NCBI GenBank assembly: GCA_018813765.1
Contig: JAHJBC010000009.1
Coordinates: 1-64,000 of the forward strand
DNA from: Gammaproteobacteria bacterium
Lineage (GTDB): Bacteria > Pseudomonadota > Gammaproteobacteria > Burkholderiales > Gallionellaceae
Length of the DNA stretch: 64,000 nucleotides
Direction: 5' to 3'
The notes below the pieces were generated by a model, which worked only from the letters and a program-made list of their open reading frames with translations, did no database searches and had not been told where the DNA came from. Below, piece after piece: positions 18,212-28,786 of the stretch. A program made the translations under genes and the position numbers. Within the stretch, counting starts at the first letter, position 1, and each line of letters starts with the position of its first letter.

Positions 18212-19687
18212 ATGAGTCGTGAAGTTCTGTTGTTGGTTGATGCCCTGGCGCGTGAGAAGAACGTGGACAAGGAGATTGTGTTCGGTGCGCTGGAATCGGC
18301 TTTGGCCTCCGCAACCAAGAAGCGTTTCGTGGACGAAGAGGCGGATGTGCGCGTGAGCATCGACCGCCAGTCCGGCGAATATGAATCCTTCCGCCGCTGG
18401 CAGGTGATGGACGACGAGACATTCGAGACGCCCGAACTGCACATCAAGCTGGAAGAAGCGCGCAAGCAGAATCCCGACATCCAACTGGAAGAGTTCATCG
18501 AAGAGCCGCTGGAGAACATCGACTTCGGCCGTATCGGCGCGCAGGCCGCCAAGCAGGTCATCTTCCAGAAGATTCGCGACGCCGAGCGCGAACAAATTCT
18601 GGCCGACTTCATGGAGCGTAACGAACACCTGGTGTCCGGCACCATCAAGCGCATCGAGCGCGGCAATGCCATCATCGAGTTCGGCAAGATCGAAGCGCTG
18701 CTGCCGCGCGACCAGATGATCCCGAAAGAGAACCTGCGCGTCGGCGACCGCGTGCGTGCCTATCTGTTGCGCGTCGACCGCACCGTGCGCGGCCCGCAGA
18801 TCATCCTGTCGCGTATCACCACCGAGTTCCTGAAGAAACTGTTCGAGCTGGAAGTGCCCGAGATCGAGGAAGGCATCCTGGAGATCGTCAGCGCGGCACG
18901 CGATCCCGGTTCGCGCGCCAAGATCGCGGTGCGCAGCCATGACCAGCGTCTCGACCCCATCGGCACCTGTGTCGGCATGCGCGGTTCGCGCGTGCAGGCC
19001 GTGACCAACGAACTGGCGGGCGAGCGCGTGGATATCATCCTGTGGTCGGACGATGCGGCCACCTTCGTCATCAACGGGCTGGCGCCTGCCGAAGTCAGCA
19101 GTATCGTGGTGGACGAGGACAAGCACAGCATGGACGTGGTGGTCGAGGAAGAGAATCTGGCACAGGCCATCGGCCGCGGTGGCCAGAACGTGCGCCTGGC
19201 TTCCGAACTGACCGGCTGGGAAATCAACCTGATGACGGTGGAGCAATCCGCCGAGAAGAACGAGCAGGAGTTCGCGGTGATTCGCGACCTGTTCGTGAGC
19301 AAGCTGGACGTGGACGAGGAAGTCGCCGACATCCTGGTGCAGGAAGGTTTCAACACGCTGGAAGAAGTGGCTTATGTGGAGCTGGACGAGATGCTGAGCA
19401 TCGAGGCTCTCGATGAGGCTACGGTGAACGAGTTGCGCAGCCGTGCCCGCAATGCCCTGTTGACGGAGGCGATCGCCAACGAGGAGCAGGTCGAGCACAA
19501 CATCGAGGACTTGCTGAAGATTGATGGTATGGATGAAGAGACCGCGCGCACGCTGGCCGGCAAGGGTGTCGGTACGCAGGAGCAATTGGCCGATCTGGAC
19601 GGCGACGAGCTCGTGGAAATGACCGGGATGGACGCCGAGCGCGCCAACCAGTTGATCATGACGGCGCGTGCGCCGTGGTTCGTTTAA
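18212..19687 (+). CDS. nusA: Transcription termination/antitermination factor NusA
   Basis: Binds RNA polymerase and nascent RNA, modulating pausing, termination and rRNA antitermination. 491 residues. The N-terminal polymerase-binding domain starts [16 protein letters not shown]; an S1 domain covers about 135-200, and two KH domains about 230-345 ([17 protein letters not shown] in the second). Two C-terminal acidic helix-hairpin-helix repeats (about 360-490) are present, as in E. coli. GGAG lies 7 bases before ATG 18212. Confidence 0.97.
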   Translation: MSREVLLLVDALAREKNVDKEIVFGALESALASATKKRFVDEEADVRVSIDRQSGEYESFRRWQVMDDETFETPELHIKLEEARKQNPDIQLEEFIEEPLENIDFGRIGAQAAKQVIFQKIRDAEREQILADFMERNEHLVSGTIKRIERGNAIIEFGKIEALLPRDQMIPKENLRVGDRVRAYLLRVDRTVRGPQIILSRITTEFLKKLFELEVPEIEEGILEIVSAARDPGSRAKIAVRSHDQRLDPIGTCVGMRGSRVQAVTNELAGERVDIILWSDDAATFVINGLAPAEVSSIVVDEDKHSMDVVVEEENLAQAIGRGGQNVRLASELTGWEINLMTVEQSAEKNEQEFAVIRDLFVSKLDVDEEVADILVQEGFNTLEEVAYVELDEMLSIEALDEATVNELRSRARNALLTEAIANEEQVEHNIEDLLKIDGMDEETARTLAGKGVGTQEQLADLDGDELVEMTGMDAERANQLIMTARAPWFV

Positions 19688-19734
19688 GCAACAGCAACAG
19701 TTCGTCCTGCTCGTAGCGGGACCAAGGGATGACA

Positions 19735-22323
19735 ATGGGAAAGTTGAACGTCGCGCAATTTGCCGGGGAGTTGGGACTGCCGGTTGAGCTGCTACTGGAA
19801 CAGTTGCAGTCGGCCGGTGTCATCAAGAAAAAGGACACCGACAGCATATCGGAGCAGGACAAGGCCCAGTTGCTGGAGCACCTGCGTAGTGCCCACGGCA
19901 GCGGCAAGAACAAGATCACGCTGGTGCGCCGCGAGACTACGGCGATCAAGAAAGCCGACAGTACCGGCAAGTCGCGCACCATCCAGGTTGAAGTGCGCAA
20001 GAAGCGCACCGTTGCTCCTGCCGCGGCGCCTGTAGCGGAAGTGCCCGAGGTCGGCACGGTTGCGGAAGAGGTCAAACCCAAGAAAGCGGTCAAGAAGGTT
20101 CTGGACGAGCAGGAACTGAAGGCGCGCGAGGAAGAAGCGCGCTTGCAGGCCGAACTGGCCGCACGCCAGGCTGCCGAACTTGAAGCCAAACAGGCTCGCA
20201 CCAGCAAGCGCAAGGCTGCCGCTGCGGAGCCCGCGCCCGAACCCGTGGTCGAGGCAAAGCCGGCAGTAGCAGAGGCAGCCGCACCCGCAGCAGCCGCCGC
20301 AGCCGCAGCCACGCCCGAAGGAACGTTGCACAAGCCTGCGCTCAAGCCGGGCGACAAGGTGGCGCGTCCCGCCAAGAAGGCGGCCGTAGTCAAGGACAGT
20401 CCCTGGGATGAAGCCGGGCACAAGAAGCGCCCGCCTTCGCGCAGCATGGATACGCGGGCAGGATTGGGCGGACGAACCGGCGGTAACGCACTGCGCGTGC
20501 CGCGCCATGAGAAACACAGCAAACAGGATGCCGCTCAGCATGCATTCTCGCTGCCGACAGAGCCTATCGTTCAGGAGGTGATGGTTCCCGAGACCATCTC
20601 GGTGGCCGAACTGGCGCAGAAGATGTCGATCAAGGCGGCCGAGATCATCAAGACGCTGATGAAGATGGGCTCCATGGTCACCATCAACCAGGTGCTGGAC
20701 CAGGAGACCGCGATGATCGTGGTCGAGGAACTGGGTCACAAGGCGGTGCCGGCCAAGCCGGACGATCCCGATGCCTTCCTGCTGGAAGCGGTGGATCACG
20801 ACGATCTGGTGATGGAGCCGCGCGCGCCGGTGGTGACCGTGATGGGGCACGTCGACCACGGTAAAACCTCCCTGCTGGACTACATCCGCCGCACCCGCGT
20901 GGCGAGCGGCGAAGCGGGCGGCATCACGCAGCACATCGGTGCGTATCACGTCGACACCCCGCGCGGCATGATCACCTTCCTCGACACGCCCGGCCACGAA
21001 GCCTTTACGGCGATGCGTGCACGCGGCGCGAAAGCGACCGACATCGTGATTCTGGTGGTGGCGGCCGACGACGGTGTGATGCCGCAGACCAAGGAAGCGA
21101 TCCACCACGCCAGAGCGGCGGAAGTGCCTATCGTGGTCGCGGTCACCAAGATCGACAAACCGGATGCCAATTCCGAGCGCGTGCGCCAGGAACTGGTGGC
21201 GGAAGGCGTGGTGCCTGAGGATTGGGGCGGCGACTGCATGTTCGTCGAAGTGTCCGCCAAGACCGGTCAGGGCATCGATACCCTGCTCGAAGGCATCCTG
21301 CTGCAGGCCGAAGTGCTGGAACTGAAAGCGCCGAAGAACACCAGCGCCAAGGGCGTGGTGGTCGAAGCGCGTCTGGACAAGGGCAAGGGCGCGGTAGCGA
21401 CGCTGCTGGTGCAGTCCGGCACGCTGAAGCGCGGCGACGCCGTGCTGGTCGGTTCCGTTTCCGGCCGCGTGCGCGCCATGCTGGATGAGAACGGCAAGGT
21501 GATCAACGAAGCCGGTCCCTCGATTCCGGTCGAGATACAGGGCTTGTCCGAAGTGCCGGTCGCCGGTGCCGATTTCCTCGTGCTGGCCGACGAGAAGAAG
21601 GCGCGCGAGATCGCGCTGTTCCGCCAGGGCAAGTTCCGCGACGTGAAACTGGCCAAGCAGCAGGCGGCCAAGCTGGAAAATATGTTCGAGCAGATGGGCG
21701 AGGGCGAAGTGCGTACCTTGTCTGTGATTGTGAAGGCGGACGTGCAGGGTTCGCTGGAGGCGATTGCCGGTTCGTTGCAGAAGATTTCCACCGCCGAGGT
21801 CAAGGTCAACCTGATCCACAGCGGTGTGGGGGCCATCACCGAGTCCGACGTCAACCTGGCGCTGGCTTCCAAGGCGATTGTCATCGGCTTCAACTCGCGT
21901 GCCGACGCGGCCGCGCGCAAGCTGGCCGAATCCTCCGGCGTGGATATCCGCTACTACAACATCATCTATGCGATGGTGGACGAGATCAAAGCCGCGCTGT
22001 CCGGCATGCTGGCTCCAGAGAAGCGGGAAAGCATCATCGGCATGGTCGAAGTACGCCAGGTGTTCCACATCTCCAAGGTCGGCACGATCGCGGGTTGCTA
22101 CGTCACCGAGGGCATGATCAAGCGCGGCTCCAGCGTGCGTGTGCTGCGCAACAACGTGGTGATCCATACCGGCGATCTGGATTCGCTGAAGCGCTTCAAG
22201 GATGACGCCAAGGAAGTGAAATCGAACTTCGAGTGCGGCCTGTCGCTGAAGGGTTATAACGACCTGGAAGTGGGCGACCAGCTGGAGGTGTTCGAGATCG
22301 TCGAGGTCGCCAGAGCGCTGTAA
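19735..22323 (+). CDS. infB: Translation initiation factor IF-2
   Basis: GTPase that brings fMet-tRNA to the 30S subunit. 862 residues. An N-terminal IF2 helix domain is followed by a long Ala/Lys/Glu/Pro linker (about 75-270), a second IF2-N module, and the G domain. The G domain has GHVDHGKTS (G1), DTPGH (G3) and TKID (G4; Thr replaces the more common Asn, an accepted variant). Domains II-IV follow. ATG 19735 is preferred over ATG 19729 because AAGGG lies 6 bases upstream of the former. The stop overlaps the rbfA start by one base. Confidence 0.97.
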   Translation: MGKLNVAQFAGELGLPVELLLEQLQSAGVIKKKDTDSISEQDKAQLLEHLRSAHGSGKNKITLVRRETTAIKKADSTGKSRTIQVEVRKKRTVAPAAAPVAEVPEVGTVAEEVKPKKAVKKVLDEQELKAREEEARLQAELAARQAAELEAKQARTSKRKAAAAEPAPEPVVEAKPAVAEAAAPAAAAAAAATPEGTLHKPALKPGDKVARPAKKAAVVKDSPWDEAGHKKRPPSRSMDTRAGLGGRTGGNALRVPRHEKHSKQDAAQHAFSLPTEPIVQEVMVPETISVAELAQKMSIKAAEIIKTLMKMGSMVTINQVLDQETAMIVVEELGHKAVPAKPDDPDAFLLEAVDHDDLVMEPRAPVVTVMGHVDHGKTSLLDYIRRTRVASGEAGGITQHIGAYHVDTPRGMITFLDTPGHEAFTAMRARGAKATDIVILVVAADDGVMPQTKEAIHHARAAEVPIVVAVTKIDKPDANSERVRQELVAEGVVPEDWGGDCMFVEVSAKTGQGIDTLLEGILLQAEVLELKAPKNTSAKGVVVEARLDKGKGAVATLLVQSGTLKRGDAVLVGSVSGRVRAMLDENGKVINEAGPSIPVEIQGLSEVPVAGADFLVLADEKKAREIALFRQGKFRDVKLAKQQAAKLENMFEQMGEGEVRTLSVIVKADVQGSLEAIAGSLQKISTAEVKVNLIHSGVGAITESDVNLALASKAIVIGFNSRADAAARKLAESSGVDIRYYNIIYAMVDEIKAALSGMLAPEKRESIIGMVEVRQVFHISKVGTIAGCYVTEGMIKRGSSVRVLRNNVVIHTGDLDSLKRFKDDAKEVKSNFECGLSLKGYNDLEVGDQLEVFEIVEVARAL

Positions 22324-22685
22324 TGGCAAAGGACTTTGCGCGCACCGACCGTATCGCCGAGCAGATCCAGCGCGAACTGGCCGAGTTGATCCGGCTGGAA
22401 GTGAAGGATCCGCGCGTGAAGAAGGTCACGCTGACGGGGGTGGAAGTGACCAACGACCACGCCCACGCCAAAGTGTTCTACACCTCGCTGGACGGCGACA
22501 GCCCGGAACTGTTCAAGGGGCTGGAGCGCGCCGCCGGTTTCCTGCGCAGCCAACTGGCGCATGCCATGAAGCTGCGCATCACCCCGCAGTTGCATTTCGT
22601 CTACGACGCCTCGATCGAGCGCGGCGCTCATCTTTCGCAGTTGATCGACCAGGCGGTCGCGAGTGACAAAGGGGGCAGCGAGTAG
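22323..22685 (+). CDS. rbfA: 30S ribosome-binding factor A
   Basis: Binds the 30S subunit and assists 16S rRNA 5'-end maturation. 120 residues with the KH-like fold signature ([33 protein letters not shown]). Its ATG shares a base with the infB stop, so it is translationally coupled. The TAG stop is the first three bases of a GTAGC-type repeat, the same arrangement as at the end of guaB. Confidence 0.95.
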   Translation: MAKDFARTDRIAEQIQRELAELIRLEVKDPRVKKVTLTGVEVTNDHAHAKVFYTSLDGDSPELFKGLERAAGFLRSQLAHAMKLRITPQLHFVYDASIERGAHLSQLIDQAVASDKGGSE

Positions 22686-22750
22686 CTGGTAGCCCGTAGC
22701 GGGTAGCCAAACCGGGTTTGCTACAAGCTACAAGCCACCCGCTACGAGCT
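22683..22750 (+). repeat. GTAGC-type inverted repeat without cargo
   Basis: TAGCTGGTAGCCCGTAGCGG at the left, an AAACCGGGTTTG centre, and GCTACAAGCTACAAGCC plus GCTACGAGCT at the right. The arms are complementary. It corresponds to the two flanks of the four-helix gene at 5595-6070 joined together. It starts at the rbfA stop codon and ends 7 bases before truB. Confidence 0.7.
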
Positions 22751-22756
22751 CTTCTT

Positions 22757-23677
22757 ATGGCAAAGACCAAACGCCCGCTTGACGGCGTCCTGCTATTCGA
22801 CAAGCCGCTGGAACTCAGCTCCAACATCGCGCTGCAGAAAGTACGTCGCCTGTTCCATGCCGAGAAGGCCGGACATACCGGCACGCTCGACCCGCTCGCT
22901 ACCGGCTTGCTGCCGGTGTGTTTTGGCGAGGCCACCAAATTCACCATCGCTTTGCTCGATGCCGACAAGGGCTATCGCGCGACCATACGTCTGGGGCAGC
23001 GCACGACCACGGGCGATGCGGAAGGGGAGGTGATCGAGACTCGCCCAGTCGATGTGGATGAAGCGAAAGTACAGGCGGTGCTGGCGCAGTTCATGGGCGA
23101 GAGTCGCCAGCTTCCGCCCATGCACAGTGCCATCAAGCATCAGGGCAAGCCGCTGTACGAGTACATCCGCAAGGGCGAGACGGTGGAGCGCGAGTTGCGC
23201 ACGGTGTTCATTCGTGAACTGACGCTGGAACGGTTGCAGGGTGACGAGCTGGAATTCAGTGTGCTGTGCAGCAAAGGCACTTATGTCCGTACTCTGGCTG
23301 AGGATATTGCTGCAGAGCTGGGTTGTGGCGGGCACCTGATCGCCTTGCGGCGTACGCGCATCGGCGAGTTCAGGCTTGAAGATGCGCATACGCTGCAACA
23401 GCTTGAGTCCATGACCGAAGCGCAGCGGGATGCCTGCCTGATGTCGCTGGACCGGCTGGTACAGGCGTTGCCGGCCCTGGAACTGGATGCTGTCCAAGCC
23501 AACCGGCTGGCCCAGGGGCAGAGACTGGGTCTGACGGATGGTTTTCCGGACGGGAAACGCCGTTTGTATGCCGATGGCCGCTTTATCGGGCTGGGCGAGC
23601 TGGTGGGCGGAAGGCTGAGCCCCAGCAGGTTGCTGTCCGGCGTGGCAAAAGCCGCCGCCGGGGCTAATTCAGCTTGA
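22757..23677 (+). CDS. truB: tRNA pseudouridine-55 synthase
   Basis: Makes pseudouridine 55 in the tRNA T-loop. 306 residues. The catalytic Asp lies in GHTGTLDPLATG, the family signature; KGYRATIRLG and CSKGTYVRTLAEDI are further conserved blocks, and a small PUA-like tail ends the protein. The start is ATG 22757 (MAKTKRPLDG), where the family begins. The Shine-Dalgarno is weak (GAG in the repeat end). Upstream open frame is repeat DNA. Confidence 0.96.
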   Translation: MAKTKRPLDGVLLFDKPLELSSNIALQKVRRLFHAEKAGHTGTLDPLATGLLPVCFGEATKFTIALLDADKGYRATIRLGQRTTTGDAEGEVIETRPVDVDEAKVQAVLAQFMGESRQLPPMHSAIKHQGKPLYEYIRKGETVERELRTVFIRELTLERLQGDELEFSVLCSKGTYVRTLAEDIAAELGCGGHLIALRRTRIGEFRLEDAHTLQQLESMTEAQRDACLMSLDRLVQALPALELDAVQANRLAQGQRLGLTDGFPDGKRRLYADGRFIGLGELVGGRLSPSRLLSGVAKAAAGANSA

Positions 23678-23703
23678 GCGCCCCACCCAATAAAGGGTAG
23701 AAT
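23674..23703 (+). promoter_or_regulatory. rpsO promoter
   Basis: TTGAGC (23674-23679), an 18-base spacer, TAGAAT (23698-23703), then a GCCGC discriminator. It overlaps the 3' end of truB and would give rpsO-pnp its own transcript, as in other proteobacteria. Confidence 0.65.
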
Positions 23704-23733
23704 GCCGCACTTTTTTAATGGAGAGAGAAGTCA

Positions 23734-24003
23734 ATGTCTATTACCGCCGCACAAAAATCGCAGATCGTGACTGACTATCAGCGCGCCAAGGGCGATACCG
23801 GCTCCCCCGAAGTTCAAGTCGCACTGATGACGGCGCGTATCAACTACCTGACCGAGCACTTCAAGGAACACAACAAGGATCACCACTCCCGCCGTGGTCT
23901 GCTGCGTCTGGTGAGCCGCCGCCGCAAGCTGCTGGATTATCTGAAGAGCAAGAATGAAGCGGGTTACAAAGAACTGATCCAGCGTCTGGAACTGCGCAAG
24001 TAA
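23734..24003 (+). CDS. rpsO: 30S ribosomal protein S15
   Basis: 89-residue primary 16S-binding protein. The sequence has [17 protein letters not shown], the [20 protein letters not shown] helix and the LR C terminus characteristic of S15. A GGAGAG site precedes the ATG. It sits between truB and pnp in the usual order. Confidence 0.98.
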   Translation: MSITAAQKSQIVTDYQRAKGDTGSPEVQVALMTARINYLTEHFKEHNKDHHSRRGLLRLVSRRRKLLDYLKSKNEAGYKELIQRLELRK

Positions 24004-24014
24004 CAAGTTTTAGC

Positions 24015-24046
24015 AAGCGGGTCGCGAATGCGGCCCGCTTCGTTTT
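24015..24046 (+). terminator. rpsO-pnp intercistronic terminator-like hairpin
   Basis: AAGCGGG (24015-24021) pairs with CCCGCTT (24034-24040), with a further CGC/GCG inner pairing, then CGTTTT. In E. coli this gap holds the rpsO terminator and an RNase III site for PNPase autoregulation; the same role is plausible here. Confidence 0.65.
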
Positions 24047-24104
24047 GGATGTCGAAGCAATTCGCTGGCTGCCCGGTCACGCACATATCTATTGGAGAGC
24101 TATC

Positions 24105-26216
24105 TTGAGTCACTATAAAAAAACCCTGAGCTACGGCAATCATCAATTGACCCTGGAGACCGGCGAGATCGCGCGCCAGGCCAGCGGCGCAGTCATCGTC
24201 AGCCTGGACGACACCGTGGTGCTGGTCACCGTGGTTGGCCGCAAGGATGCGAAACCCGACCAGGATTTTTTCCCGCTGACCGTGGATTACCAGGAGCGCA
24301 CCTATGCCGCAGGCAAGATCCCCGGCAGCTTCTTCAAGCGTGAAGGCCGCCCCAGCGAAAAAGAGATCCTGACCTCGCGCCTGATCGACCGTCCGCTACG
24401 TCCGCTGTTCCCCGAGAGTTTCTACAACGAAGTGCAGATCGTGGCGACCGTGATGTCCTCCGATTCGCAGATCGATGCCGATATTCCCGCCATGATCGGC
24501 GCTTCCGCCGCGCTGGCCATCTCCGGCATCCCGTTCGACGGCCCCATCGGTGCTGCGCGTGTGGGCTATGCCAATGGCCAGTACCTGCTGAACCCGACCA
24601 AGGACGAACTGGTGACTTCGCAGATGGACCTGGTCGTCGCCGGTACCTCCAAGGCGGTGCTGATGGTGGAATCAGAAGCGCAACAACTTTCCGAAGAAGT
24701 CATGCTGGGCGCAGTGGTGTTCGGCCATGAGCAGATGCAGACCGTGATCAACGCCATCATCGAGATGGCGAACGAAGTCGGCCAGGACGACTGGGACTGG
24801 ACGCCTGCCGCAAAGAACGAAGCGCTGATCGCCAGGATCAATGCGCTGGCCGAAAGCGATCTGAAGGCTGCTTACGCCGTGCGTGAAAAACAGGCGCGCA
24901 CCCATCAAGTCGAAGCGATCCGTGCCAAGGTATCCGAAGCATTGGCGACGCCGGAATTCGAGAACGTCTCCAAGAACGAGATCGGCGAACTGTTCAGCGC
25001 ACTGGAAGCCAAGATCGTGCGCGGCCAGATCCTCAGCGGCGAACCGCGCATCGACGGTCGCGACACCCGCACTGTGCGCCCGATCACCATCCGTACCGGC
25101 GTGCTGCCGCGTACCCACGGTTCGGTGCTGTTCACGCGCGGCGAGACACAGGCGCTGGTGATTGCAACGCTGGGTTCCATGCGCGATTCGCAGAAGATCG
25201 ATGCGCTGGAAGGCGAATATATCGACCGCTTCATGCTGCACTACAACTTCCCGCCGTATTCCACCGGTGAGACCGGTCGCGTGGGTACGCCCAAGCGCCG
25301 CGAGATCGGCCACGGCCGTCTGGCCAAGCGCGCACTGGTCGCGGTATTGCCGGGCGAGGAAGATTTCGGCTACGCCATCCGCGTGGTCTCCGAAATCACT
25401 GAATCCAACGGTTCCAGTTCCATGGCATCGGTCTGCGGCGGCTGCCTGTCGCTGATGGATGCGGGTGTGCCGGTGAAGACGCATGTGGCTGGTATCGCCA
25501 TGGGCCTGATCAAGGACGGCGGTCGTTTCGCCGTGCTGACCGACATCCTGGGCGACGAGGATCACCTCGGCGACATGGACTTCAAGGTGGCCGGTTCCGA
25601 GCACGGCATCACCGCCCTGCAGATGGACATCAAGATCAACGGCATCACCAAGGAGATCATGCAGGTCGCGCTGAGCCAGGCCAAGGAAGGCCGCCTGCAT
25701 ATCCTCGGCATCATGAAGCAGGCGATGCCCGATGTGCGTCCGGAAGTCTCCGACTTCGCGCCGCGCATGATCAAGATGAAGATCAATCCGGAAAAGATCC
25801 GCGACGTGATCGGCAAGGGCGGTGCGGTCATCCGCGCCATCACCGAAGAGACTGCTACCACCATCGACATCGACGATGCCGGCAACATCACCATCGCCTG
25901 CGTGAGCGGCGATGCTGGCGAAGCGGCGAAGAAGCGTATCGAGGACATCGTGGCCGAAGTCGAAGTGGGCAAGATCTACGAAGGCCCGGTGGTCAAGCTG
26001 CTGGACTTCGGCGCCCTGGTCAATGTGCTGCCGGGCAAGGACGGTTTGCTGCATATCTCGCAGATCTCGCACGAGCGCATCGCCAACGTGTCCGACCACC
26101 TGAAAGAAGGCCAGGTGGTCAAGGTCAAGGTGCTGGAAGTGGACGACAAGGGCCGCATGCGTCTCTCCATGAAGGCGCTGCAACCGCATCCGGAAGCCGC
26201 ACCCGCAGCCGAGTGA
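24105..26216 (+). CDS. pnp: Polyribonucleotide nucleotidyltransferase (PNPase)
   Basis: 3'-5' phosphorolytic exoribonuclease of the degradosome. The start is TTG 24105, with GGAGAG 8 bases upstream; the product then begins [19 protein letters not shown], aligned with the known PNPase N terminus (E. coli pnp also starts with TTG). Two RNase PH domains (about 10-215 and 320-545), a KH domain with [14 protein letters not shown] and a C-terminal S1 domain give 703 residues. The frame is open further upstream only through the intercistronic hairpin. Confidence 0.96.
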   Translation: MSHYKKTLSYGNHQLTLETGEIARQASGAVIVSLDDTVVLVTVVGRKDAKPDQDFFPLTVDYQERTYAAGKIPGSFFKREGRPSEKEILTSRLIDRPLRPLFPESFYNEVQIVATVMSSDSQIDADIPAMIGASAALAISGIPFDGPIGAARVGYANGQYLLNPTKDELVTSQMDLVVAGTSKAVLMVESEAQQLSEEVMLGAVVFGHEQMQTVINAIIEMANEVGQDDWDWTPAAKNEALIARINALAESDLKAAYAVREKQARTHQVEAIRAKVSEALATPEFENVSKNEIGELFSALEAKIVRGQILSGEPRIDGRDTRTVRPITIRTGVLPRTHGSVLFTRGETQALVIATLGSMRDSQKIDALEGEYIDRFMLHYNFPPYSTGETGRVGTPKRREIGHGRLAKRALVAVLPGEEDFGYAIRVVSEITESNGSSSMASVCGGCLSLMDAGVPVKTHVAGIAMGLIKDGGRFAVLTDILGDEDHLGDMDFKVAGSEHGITALQMDIKINGITKEIMQVALSQAKEGRLHILGIMKQAMPDVRPEVSDFAPRMIKMKINPEKIRDVIGKGGAVIRAITEETATTIDIDDAGNITIACVSGDAGEAAKKRIEDIVAEVEVGKIYEGPVVKLLDFGALVNVLPGKDGLLHISQISHERIANVSDHLKEGQVVKVKVLEVDDKGRMRLSMKALQPHPEAAPAAE

Positions 26217-26236
26217 TCCTGCATCACCGCTGACCA

Positions 26237-26261
26237 AGCCCCGCCGCTGGCGGGGCTTTTC
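26237..26261 (+). terminator. Intrinsic terminator after pnp
   Basis: AGCCCCGCC (26237-26245), loop GCT, GGCGGGGCT (26249-26257), then TTT. It ends the rimP-pnp transcription block. Confidence 0.9.
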
Positions 26262-26309
26262 ATTTAGTATTCCGATTCAGGTAACCCAAGCAAGGAATCG
26301 AAGGCGGGC

Positions 26310-26948
26310 ATGGACGCATCCACCCTCTCATTGGCCAGCAATCTGGTCGCCACCCTGCCGAGCGGCAAGCCCGGCTTGTTCAACCCGTGGGCCGATCATT
26401 GCCCGCATGACGCGGCAGGCAACGGACCGCAGGCCAAACTCGAACGGCTTGCGCTGCATCTGGATTGCGAGCCCGAGTTCATCCTGGCCGGCGAGGCACC
26501 GGGCTACCAGGGCTGCCGCTACAGCGGCATCGCCTTCACCAGCGAGCGTCTGCTGGGCGAGGGCGCCATTCCGCGCATCGCTGCCTTACCCAACCGTCTG
26601 TCGACGCGCCGCCTGCCGTTCTCCGAACCTTCCGCCACCATCGTCTGGAAGACACTGTACCGGCTCGGCATCGCCGAGCGCACCATCCTGTGGAACGCGA
26701 TGCAACTGCACCCGCATCGCCGGGATGAGCTCTGGTCGAACCGAACGCCGACACCGGAGGAGATCAGGCTGGGCGAGCCCGCCCTGCGCCTGTTGATCGA
26801 AGCGTTCCCCAAGGCGAAGATCGTCGCGGTCGGCAAGAAGGCGGAAGGTTTGCTGGGCGAGATGGGCATCCGCGTGACCGGTTCGGTCCGTCATCCGGCG
26901 AACGGCGGCGCGACCGAGTTCGCCAGCGGGCTCAATGCACTGATCTAG
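26310..26948 (+). CDS. Uracil-DNA-glycosylase-superfamily protein
   Basis: 212 residues. A GEAPGYQGCRYSGIAFTSE block at about 55-73 resembles the motif 1 loop of UDG-superfamily enzymes, and a late SVRHPANGG segment takes the place of motif 2. The typical catalytic Asp is not obvious, so activity on uracil is uncertain. AAGG lies about 7 bases before the ATG. It ends 3 bases before uvrC, so the two are probably cotranscribed, which fits a DNA-repair role. Confidence 0.75.
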   Translation: MDASTLSLASNLVATLPSGKPGLFNPWADHCPHDAAGNGPQAKLERLALHLDCEPEFILAGEAPGYQGCRYSGIAFTSERLLGEGAIPRIAALPNRLSTRRLPFSEPSATIVWKTLYRLGIAERTILWNAMQLHPHRRDELWSNRTPTPEEIRLGEPALRLLIEAFPKAKIVAVGKKAEGLLGEMGIRVTGSVRHPANGGATEFASGLNALI

Positions 26949-26951
26949 ACG

Positions 26952-28784
26952 ATGGCAGACAGCACATTCGATTCCAAATCGTTCCTGGCCAGCCTGCCTT
27001 TGCAGCCGGGCGTGTACCGCATGCTGGATGAGGCCGGGCAGGTGTTGTACGTCGGCAAGGCCAACCAATTGAAGAAGCGCGTCGGCTCTTATTTCCAGAA
27101 GAGCAACCTGTCGCCGCGCATCCAGTTGATGGTGTCGCACATCGCGAAGATCGAAGTCACGGTGACGCGCTCCGAGGCCGAGGCGCTGCTGCTGGAGAAC
27201 AACCTCATCAAGACGCTCAAGCCGCGCTACAACATCCTGTTCCGCGACGACAAGTCCTACCCATATATCGTACTCACCGGCAGCCCCTCTCCGAGGTTGA
27301 CCTACTATCGCGGCGCGGCTGACAGGCGCAACCAGTACTTCGGCCCCTATCCCAATGCGCAGGCGGCGAAGGAAACCATCAATCTGTTGCAGAAGGTGTT
27401 CAAGCTGCGCACCTGCGAGGAGGGCGTATTCAACAACCGCACGCGCCCCTGTCTGCTGCACCAGATCCACCGCTGCAGTGCGCCCTGTGTCGGTCTGATC
27501 AGTTCGGAGGATTACGCCACCGATGTGCGCAACGCAGGGCTGCTGCTGCAGGGCAAGTTCGACGAAGTGGAGAAGCGTCTGCGTGAAGCGATGGAACAGG
27601 CATCCGAGACGATGCAGTATGAGCATGCTGCCGCCTTGCGAGACCAGTTGCAGGCGCTGCACACTGTGCAGCAGAAACAGTTCGTCGAGAGCGGGCGCGA
27701 CACCGATGCCGACATCGTCGCCGTGGTCGAGGCGGAAGGCGCGCTGTGCCTGAACCTCGCCGTGGTGCGCGGCGGTCGTCATCTGGGGGACAAGCCGTTC
27801 TTCCCGCAGAACGTGCAGGGGCAGGACAGTATCGAGGTGCTGGAAGCCTTTCTGGCGCAGCATTATCTCGAGCGCACGGTACCGCCGCTGATCGTCACCA
27901 GCATCGAGATCGCCGACGAGGCGCTCGAACAGTTGCTGGGCGAGCAGGCCGGGCACAAGGTTCAGATACGCCATGCGGTGACCGGCGAGCGGCGGCAATG
28001 GCTGGAGATGGCGCAGGCCAACGCGCTGCTGGCGCTGAAGCAGCAGGCAGGTTTGCAGGCCGGGCAGTCGTTGCGTCTGGATGCTTTGCGCAGTGACCTC
28101 GAGTTGCCAGACCTGAAGCGCATCGAGTGCTTCGACATCAGCCATACCATGGGCGAAGCGACCGTCGCCTCCTGCGTGGTGTACGACGATCTGGCGATCC
28201 GGCCGCAGGAATACCGGCGTTACAACATCTCCGGCATCACGCCAGGCGACGATTACGCCGCGATGAAGCAGGCTTTGCAACGGCGCTATCAGAAGCTACA
28301 GCAGGCCTGTCCTGAGCCTGGTCGAAGGGGGGAGGGCAAACGCCCGGATCTGGTGCTGATCGACGGTGGTGCCGGACAACTGGGCATGGCGGTCGAGGTG
28401 ATGACCGAGCTGGGTTTGTCGGATATCGCGCTGGTCGGCGTCGCCAAAGGCGTGGAGCGCAAGCCGGGAATGGAACAATTGTTACGACCCGGCGTGGAAA
28501 AATCGCTACAATTGCCGCCAGACAGTCCTGCCCTGCATCTGATCCAGCAAGTGCGCGACGAGGCTCACCGTTTCGCCATCAGTGGTCATCGTGCCCGGCG
28601 CGGCAAGGCGCGCACCGCCTCCTCGCTGGAAGATATCGAGGGCGTGGGCGAGAAGCGCAGGCGCAACCTGCTGACGCATTTTGGCGGCTTGAAGGGCGTG
28701 CAACAGGCCAGTATCGAGGAGTTGTCGCGCGTGGAAGGAATCAGTCCCGCACTGGCAGAGAAAATTTATCAGCATTTACATTGA
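26952..28784 (+). CDS. uvrC: Excinuclease ABC subunit C
   Basis: Makes both incisions in nucleotide excision repair with UvrAB. The N-terminal GIY-YIG nuclease shows PGVYRMLDEAGQVLYVGKA; a UVR domain lies at about 205-240. The C-terminal RNase H-like nuclease shows ECFDISHTMGE and VLIDGGAGQL, and tandem helix-hairpin-helix motifs end the protein. 610 residues. At about residues 452-460, between conserved blocks of the C-terminal nuclease, the reading frame includes a translated dispersed-repeat sequence (ACPEPGRRGEG). This lies in a normally variable loop, so the protein is probably active. Confidence 0.95.
   Translation: MADSTFDSKSFLASLPLQPGVYRMLDEAGQVLYVGKANQLKKRVGSYFQKSNLSPRIQLMVSHIAKIEVTVTRSEAEALLLENNLIKTLKPRYNILFRDDKSYPYIVLTGSPSPRLTYYRGAADRRNQYFGPYPNAQAAKETINLLQKVFKLRTCEEGVFNNRTRPCLLHQIHRCSAPCVGLISSEDYATDVRNAGLLLQGKFDEVEKRLREAMEQASETMQYEHAAALRDQLQALHTVQQKQFVESGRDTDADIVAVVEAEGALCLNLAVVRGGRHLGDKPFFPQNVQGQDSIEVLEAFLAQHYLERTVPPLIVTSIEIADEALEQLLGEQAGHKVQIRHAVTGERRQWLEMAQANALLALKQQAGLQAGQSLRLDALRSDLELPDLKRIECFDISHTMGEATVASCVVYDDLAIRPQEYRRYNISGITPGDDYAAMKQALQRRYQKLQQACPEPGRRGEGKRPDLVLIDGGAGQLGMAVEVMTELGLSDIALVGVAKGVERKPGMEQLLRPGVEKSLQLPPDSPALHLIQQVRDEAHRFAISGHRARRGKARTASSLEDIEGVGEKRRRNLLTHFGGLKGVQQASIEELSRVEGISPALAEKIYQHLH
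28306..28330 (+). repeat. Dispersed-repeat fragment inside uvrC
   Basis: CCTGTCCTGAGCCTGGTCG followed by AAGGGG. This is nearly the common bacterial repeat arm CCTGTCCTGAGCCTGTCGAA, with one extra G. It is in frame and coded as Pro-Glu-Pro-Gly-Arg-Arg-Gly. Confidence 0.65.
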
Positions 28785-28786
28785 AA

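Noticed and set aside
19792-22329. An 845-codon open frame on the minus strand opposite infB
   Set aside because: infB is a clear full-length gene on the other strand. The antisense translation is His/Arg/Leu/Gly-rich with no domain, as expected from GC-rich codon bias.
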